Made by a program: the position numbers and the translations under genes. From the NCBI GenBank assembly GCA_021324445.1, contig JAJPJC010000290.1:37627-101626 (forward strand): DNA of 64,000 nucleotides. The letters are read 5' to 3'. Origin of the DNA: Isosphaeraceae bacterium (GTDB taxonomy: Bacteria > Planctomycetota > Planctomycetia > Isosphaerales > Isosphaeraceae). The notes beneath the pieces are model-generated. The model saw nothing but the letters and a program-made list of their open reading frames with translations, ran no database searches and was not told the origin of the DNA. Below, piece after piece: positions 59,697 to 64,000 of this stretch; position 1 is the first letter of the stretch, and each line of letters starts with the position of its first letter.

Positions 59697-62342
59697 ATGT
59701 CCCTATCGGCCCTGTTCTTGACGATTCCCCTGCTCTGGGCCCAGGTCAGTCCGGCCAATCCCGCGCAGGCTCCCAAAGCCACCGCGGGACCGGTTGCGGG
59801 TCAGCCCGCCGCGGCCGCGACCGGGGCCGGCCCCGCCACGGCGCCGACCGCCGTGAATCCGGCTCCAGCGGCCGGCGCCGCCAACCCGGCGGTGCCGCGC
59901 CCTCCCGCGCCCCCGCCGATCAACCCCAAGTTGAGAAACCTCCTCGTCTGGCTGTATCTCACCGGTGATCTTGGCTTTACCAGCAATGACCTGCTGGGCA
60001 ATTTTCTGACCTGGCTGAAGGTGATGAGCCTGCTCTGCCTGGTGGGCTGGCTGGGTTACTGGCTGGTGACCGCGATCAAGGAGCGGGTGGTCGGCCAGGG
60101 TCGTTGGTTCGACTTTGTCATCGTGGCCGCGCTGATCCTGACCCCGGTCACGGTCATGATCCGGGTGCTGGAGTCGGTGGGTCGAATCCCGATTTACGCC
60201 ATCCTGGGGATTCACGTGTCCACGCTGACGGCGCTGGCATGCGTGCTCCTGTACGCGATCTGGGTCGAGGTGGCGGTCGGGCGGACGATCCGGCGGTTCG
60301 GCCGGTCCCTCGACCTGGCGGTCCTGATCGGCGTGCATGGGGCGCTGATCGTCGGCCTGGCCGTCGGGTTGTTCATGCAACAGCAAGGCTTCCTGTACTA
60401 CATCATGCCGATCGTGACGCCCGACATGCAGCTCGTGCAGTTCACCTGGCGCGACGGCCTGATCTACGGTGCCCGGATGGCGTTGACCTATATGGGCTAT
60501 ATCGTCTTGTTGCGGATCGCCGGCCAATTCCTCGTCGAGCTGGTGGCGACCCGAGGGCGTCGCCTCTATTCGATCGCGCGGCTGAGCATCTATGAGGCCA
60601 ACCGCCGGATGTGGGCCCCCTGGGTGGTCCTCACGGTCTTCCTCCTGGTGCTGGCCTTCACCCACTGGTTCCTCCAGCCCCCGCGGGCTGCCGAGATGGG
60701 CCGGCTCTACGTCGGGACGCTCACTCTGCTCTGCTCCGTGCTCCTGACCGTGATGGTCACGATCCTGACCCCCTTGTCGCTGCCGACGGACATCCAGCAG
60801 CAGACCATCTACACGGTGGTCTCCAAGCCGGTGCGCCGGCTGGAGCTGATCTGGGGCCGGATGATCGGCTACATGGCGCTGGTGACGGTGCTGGTGGCCG
60901 TCTTCGGCGGGATCAGCCTGCTGTACTTGTGGCGGACGGTCGGCCTGACGATCGAGAAGACGTACGCCGACGCCCTGCGCGCCAAGAACGAGAACCGGAT
61001 GGCCGAATACAAGCTCTTGCTGGAGCAGGCCGATCAGCTCCGCACCCGGATGCAGGCCCGGGTGCCGGTCCACGGCTCGCTGTCGTTCCTCGACTCGCGG
61101 GGCACCCCGCACGCGATGGGCATCGACGTGGGCATGGACCAGAACATGAGGGAGCCGCGGAGCCACATCGAGGGGGCGACGCCGTCGGCGGCCATCTGGA
61201 GCTTCGGCGTGGTACCCGACCCGTTCTCACCCCCGGGCCGGCCCCGCCCGCTCGACCGCCGGATCCCGGTCCAGGACTTCCTCCGATCGGGGACCGTTGA
61301 GTGGTACCTGGACAAGGTCTACCAGCTGGAGAACCAGATCCGGGAGGCCCAGGCCGCCAAGGCGCAGCCCAACGTGTCGGCCAGGACCTCCAGCCAGCTC
61401 GATGCGGCCATCCAGCGGAACCAGGAGGAGCTGAAGCGCGTCCGCGCCGAGTACGACCGGCTCCGGCCCCGGGCCGAGGACCTCCAGGCCCGGATCCTGG
61501 AGGCCCAGGCGGCCGGCCGGACCGACGAGGCCGACGGCCTGCGCCGCGAGCTGGCCGCCATCGCCTCGCCGCCGGTGACCGTGGAGATGACCTTCAACGT
61601 CTACAGGACCACCAAGGGGAAGATCGGCGAGCCGGTCTATGCCGAGATCCGGGCGTTCAACCCCTTCACCAATGCCGAGTTCGAGGGGGACGTCTTCCCG
61701 ATCAAGGAATACTACACCAACCGCGTGCAGCTCCCCGCCAAGCTGCTGGCCGGCTCGCGCGGCGCGCTGAAGATCGAGATCCGCTGCCTCAGCCCGACCC
61801 AGTACCTGGGCATGGCCGAGAGCGATCTGTACCTCCTGCCCCGGTCCGGGAACTTCGGCCTCAACTACATGAAGGGGCTCTTCGGCATCTGGCTCCAGGC
61901 GATGGTCTTGACCGCCATCGGCATCTGCGCCGGGACCTTCCTGAGCTGGCCGGTCGCCCTCTTGACCACGATCGCCTTCTTCATCGCCGGCCAGTTGGCC
62001 TTCACCTTCCTGGTCGATTTTACCCGGCAGGCCATCCTGGGCGGCGGACCGTTCGAATCGCTGATCCGGCTCCTGACCCATGACAACCAGATGAGCGACC
62101 TGACGCCGACTGCCGGTGTCGTGCTGGCCAAGACGCTCGACTCCCTGGTCATGCCGATGATGTCGATGCTGGTCTATATCGTGCCCAACTTCAATGCGCT
62201 GGACGTCAGCAACCTGGTGGCCGACGGCTTCGCCGTCGCTTGGGGCCTGATCGGACTGAACACCCTGCTGGCCCTGGCCTACGCGCTGCCGTTCTCGATC
62301 GTCGGTTATTTCATCCTGAAGAATCGCGAGGTGGCCGCATGA
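59697..62342 (+). CDS. Large ABC-2 type permease of unknown substrate
   Basis: The 881-residue protein has a Pro/Ala-rich N-terminal stretch (to about 75) and then several membrane helices. A coiled-coil region follows (about 530-620, AKAQPNVSARTSSQLD...), with an extracytoplasmic beta domain near 620-720 (TVEMTFNVYRTTKGKIG) and C-terminal membrane helices. A central region around residues 340-420 resembles the ABC-2 permease core (LPTDIQQQTIYTVVSKPVRRLELIWGRMIGY). The ATG at 59697 has AGAGGAG upstream; a longer frame is read from the repeat. It overlaps the next gene by 4 nt. Confidence 0.75.
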   Translation: MSLSALFLTIPLLWAQVSPANPAQAPKATAGPVAGQPAAAATGAGPATAPTAVNPAPAAGAANPAVPRPPAPPPINPKLRNLLVWLYLTGDLGFTSNDLLGNFLTWLKVMSLLCLVGWLGYWLVTAIKERVVGQGRWFDFVIVAALILTPVTVMIRVLESVGRIPIYAILGIHVSTLTALACVLLYAIWVEVAVGRTIRRFGRSLDLAVLIGVHGALIVGLAVGLFMQQQGFLYYIMPIVTPDMQLVQFTWRDGLIYGARMALTYMGYIVLLRIAGQFLVELVATRGRRLYSIARLSIYEANRRMWAPWVVLTVFLLVLAFTHWFLQPPRAAEMGRLYVGTLTLLCSVLLTVMVTILTPLSLPTDIQQQTIYTVVSKPVRRLELIWGRMIGYMALVTVLVAVFGGISLLYLWRTVGLTIEKTYADALRAKNENRMAEYKLLLEQADQLRTRMQARVPVHGSLSFLDSRGTPHAMGIDVGMDQNMREPRSHIEGATPSAAIWSFGVVPDPFSPPGRPRPLDRRIPVQDFLRSGTVEWYLDKVYQLENQIREAQAAKAQPNVSARTSSQLDAAIQRNQEELKRVRAEYDRLRPRAEDLQARILEAQAAGRTDEADGLRRELAAIASPPVTVEMTFNVYRTTKGKIGEPVYAEIRAFNPFTNAEFEGDVFPIKEYYTNRVQLPAKLLAGSRGALKIEIRCLSPTQYLGMAESDLYLLPRSGNFGLNYMKGLFGIWLQAMVLTAIGICAGTFLSWPVALLTTIAFFIAGQLAFTFLVDFTRQAILGGGPFESLIRLLTHDNQMSDLTPTAGVVLAKTLDSLVMPMMSMLVYIVPNFNALDVSNLVADGFAVAWGLIGLNTLLALAYALPFSIVGYFILKNREVAA

Positions 62343-63793
62343 ACGCCCCCGGTTTCCGCAAAAAGCTCATCTACGGGATCATCATCGTCGTGCTCTTCGG
62401 AGGGATGCTGCCCTACACCTGGTGGCTGGACGTACAGAAGAAGAACCGCGACCTGGGCGAGGCCGCCATCGGCCAGATCGACACCGGCAGCTTCATGATG
62501 AAGCTCTTCTTGCTGGGCGGATTCCGCGGCATCGTCGCCGACCTGCTCTGGCTCCGCGCCGAGGAGCACAAGCGCGACCACGACTGGGACCGGCTGTCGA
62601 CGACCGTGGACCTGATCACCAAGCTCCAGCCCCACTTCCTGTCGATCTGGACGTTCCAGGGGTGGAACCTCGCCTATAACGTGGCCGTCGAGTGGGATGC
62701 GCCCGAGGACAAGTATCAGTGGATCAAGAAGGGGATCCAGTTCGTCCAGGACGGGGTCAAGAAGAACCGGCGCTCGCCCGACCTGATCTGGGATACCGCC
62801 TGGTTCTATTACCACAAGCTGGGTTTCTCCGACGAGTCGATCATCCTGCGGCGGCTCTTCCGCGATGACGAGGACGAGGGCTTCAAGACCTATCACGATC
62901 CCGAGCGCGACCAGGACGTCGTGGGCAACGATAACTTCAAGCTGGGCTACGGCTGGTTCAGCCGGGCGGTCGCCCTGGTCGACTCCGGCGCCAACCGGGT
63001 CACCTCGGGGACCGCATTGGATATCCAGTACGTCGATCCCACTCCGCAGCGGAAGGGCCGGCCCGACGATATCGCCTTCCGCTCGATGCCGGCCCACGGC
63101 CAGACACGCTACGCGGCGGGCCTGGAGAAAATGAGCGTTTACGGCATCCCGGCGACCTTTGGCGAGGTCGCCAAGAATGAGTGGTTCGGCGCGCTGCACG
63201 AGTGGCAGAAGTTTGGCGATCACGTCTTCCTCTCGCACAACGAGATCCCGCGCAACGGCCGGCTGGAGCGCGACCAGATCCGGCTCGACGACTGCTCCAA
63301 TCCCGAGCGGCTGGCCCAGCTCAACGACAACCAGCGGTACTGGACCCAGCGCTGGGGCGACCAGATGAACTATCGCTACTGGAAGGAGCGGTGCCTGGCC
63401 GAGATGACCGACAAGGGCGTGCGTGCGCGGCAACTGTTCTACGAGGGAACCGTCGCCTACAAGACGGGCGATTTCCCCAAGGCCGCCGAGAAGTTCAAGG
63501 AAGGACTGGGCGTCTGGAAGGCGGTCCTCAACGACTTCCCCTGGTATCGCGACGACGATCTGAACAAGAAGGACACCGGCCTGATCGTCAAGCGGTACGT
63601 GCGCGTCCTCAAGCAGCTCGGCGCGCCGGTCCCCGACGACCTGCCGTTCAAGGAGCTGCTGCCGATGGCCGAGGCCGACAACACGGTCGATCCCTTCGAC
63701 GCGATCGAGATGATCGGCGTCCCCGGCGGCGCCCCAACCCCGTCAACCCAGCCGGCGCCCGGACCGGTGGCGGCTCCGACCTCCGGTCGGTAA
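62339..63793 (+). CDS. Conserved planctomycete membrane-anchored protein next to the ABC exporter
   Basis: The 484-residue protein has one N-terminal membrane helix (about 9-27, KLIYGIIIVVLFGGMLPYTWW), then a soluble, helix-rich domain with TPR-like spacing (LQPHFLSIWTFQGWNLAYN, RARQLFYEGTVAYKTGDFPKAAEKF). The C-terminus is Pro-rich. It starts within the stop of the permease gene (ATGA), so it is translationally coupled and may be the periplasmic or partner subunit of the exporter. The function is unknown. Confidence 0.75.
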   Translation: MNAPGFRKKLIYGIIIVVLFGGMLPYTWWLDVQKKNRDLGEAAIGQIDTGSFMMKLFLLGGFRGIVADLLWLRAEEHKRDHDWDRLSTTVDLITKLQPHFLSIWTFQGWNLAYNVAVEWDAPEDKYQWIKKGIQFVQDGVKKNRRSPDLIWDTAWFYYHKLGFSDESIILRRLFRDDEDEGFKTYHDPERDQDVVGNDNFKLGYGWFSRAVALVDSGANRVTSGTALDIQYVDPTPQRKGRPDDIAFRSMPAHGQTRYAAGLEKMSVYGIPATFGEVAKNEWFGALHEWQKFGDHVFLSHNEIPRNGRLERDQIRLDDCSNPERLAQLNDNQRYWTQRWGDQMNYRYWKERCLAEMTDKGVRARQLFYEGTVAYKTGDFPKAAEKFKEGLGVWKAVLNDFPWYRDDDLNKKDTGLIVKRYVRVLKQLGAPVPDDLPFKELLPMAEADNTVDPFDAIEMIGVPGGAPTPSTQPAPGPVAAPTSGR

Positions 63794-63817
63794 GCCAGAC
63801 TGGCCAGAAAGGCACTG

Positions 63818-63888
63818 ACCAGCCCGAAGCGTCCGCTCGTGATGGGATGCTCCCCGCCGGAATGCACTCGCTGGCGCTTCGGGCTGGT
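63818..63888. repeat. Inverted repeat with CCAGCCCGAAGCG arms
   Basis: ACCAGCCCGAAGCG and CGCTTCGGGCTGGT are perfect 14-nt inverted arms around a 43-nt core that includes CCGGAATGCACTCGC. It lies 24 nt after the stop codon of the last gene. Elements of this look recur in planctomycete genomes, from memory, and no T-run follows, so it is listed as a repeat and not a terminator. Confidence 0.7.
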
Positions 63889-63928
63889 AGGATTCAGAGT
63901 CTGTCTCGGAAGGGTGGGGAAGTCGATG

Positions 63929-64000
63929 TTGTAGGGTGGGTGAAACCCACCGATCTTCAAGCCCGCCAAGGTCTTCCGGTGGTGGGTTTCACCCACCCTA
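63929..64000. repeat. GGGTGGGTG-family inverted repeat, copy 3
   Basis: Arms TGTAGGGTGGGTGAAACCC and GGGTTTCACCCACCCTA flank an inner segment with CAAGCCCGCCAAGGTCTT, related to AAGCCTTGGCAGTCTT of copy 1. The element reaches the end of the window. Confidence 0.85.

Noticed and set aside
63818..63888. Inverted repeat considered as a terminator for the last gene
   Set aside because: The loop is 43 nt and no run of T follows; the arms look like a dispersed repeat.

Overview
The window is high-GC DNA from a planctomycete, most likely family Isosphaeraceae. This is inferred from gene content: two DUF1559 pseudopilin-like proteins each paired with a small lipoprotein, DUF1501 and DUF1549/DUF1553 cytochrome proteins, two ECF-sigma/serine-threonine-kinase pairs, and a PVC-type haem protein. 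No rRNA, tRNA or CRISPR array was seen.

Layout. 0-5.5 kb: the tail of an ECF sigma factor, a kinase-WD40 receptor, and a DUF1559/lipoprotein pair. 5.6-6.3 kb: a PIN toxin-antitoxin pair. 6.4-14.8 kb: a run of DUF1501, DUF1549/1553 and a CotH-dehydrogenase-haem fusion. 15-18 kb: a second sigma/kinase pair. 19-26.7 kb: futalosine-route menaquinone genes (mqnA, mqnC and a probable deaminase) around a NatA/NatB-like ABC system whose permease carries a CPBP protease, plus a lower-GC island with a cyclic-phosphate-processing receiver protein. 26.9-36 kb: a divergent type IV pilus/type II secretion-like locus (ATPase, PilP-, PilO-, PilMN-like, pilin; GspF and four minor pseudopilins). 36.4-38.1 kb: a second DUF1559/lipoprotein pair. 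38.2-45.7 kb: alpha-glucan metabolism (two GH57 enzymes, galT, glgA). 46.1-51.7 kb: a Rad52-family annealing protein gene split by two group II introns. 52-64 kb: a coiled-coil protein with a coupled small membrane protein, lnt, moeA, trpG/pabA, an exported protein, and an ABC exporter with its partner gene.

The standout is 46141-51739 on the minus strand. Three separated fragments, each unremarkable alone, join without a frameshift into one 252-residue Rad52/DdrA-type protein once two group II introns of 2417 and 2423 nt are removed. Each intron starts with GTGCG, ends in AC, carries a 34-nt domain V and encodes a reverse transcriptase with an HNH domain. Both sit in phase 1 at the two most conserved motifs of the host protein. 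They are related to each other: each has exactly 512 nt before its RT start codon.

The intergenic spaces hold several families of inverted-repeat elements, three of them in three copies here (GGTCCGTGG-type, GGGTGGGTG-type and TCAGGC-type). They sit at gene ends and even inside operons. Coordinates, starts and residue numbers were derived by hand from the sequence. Family names come from recognised motifs, not from database searches.
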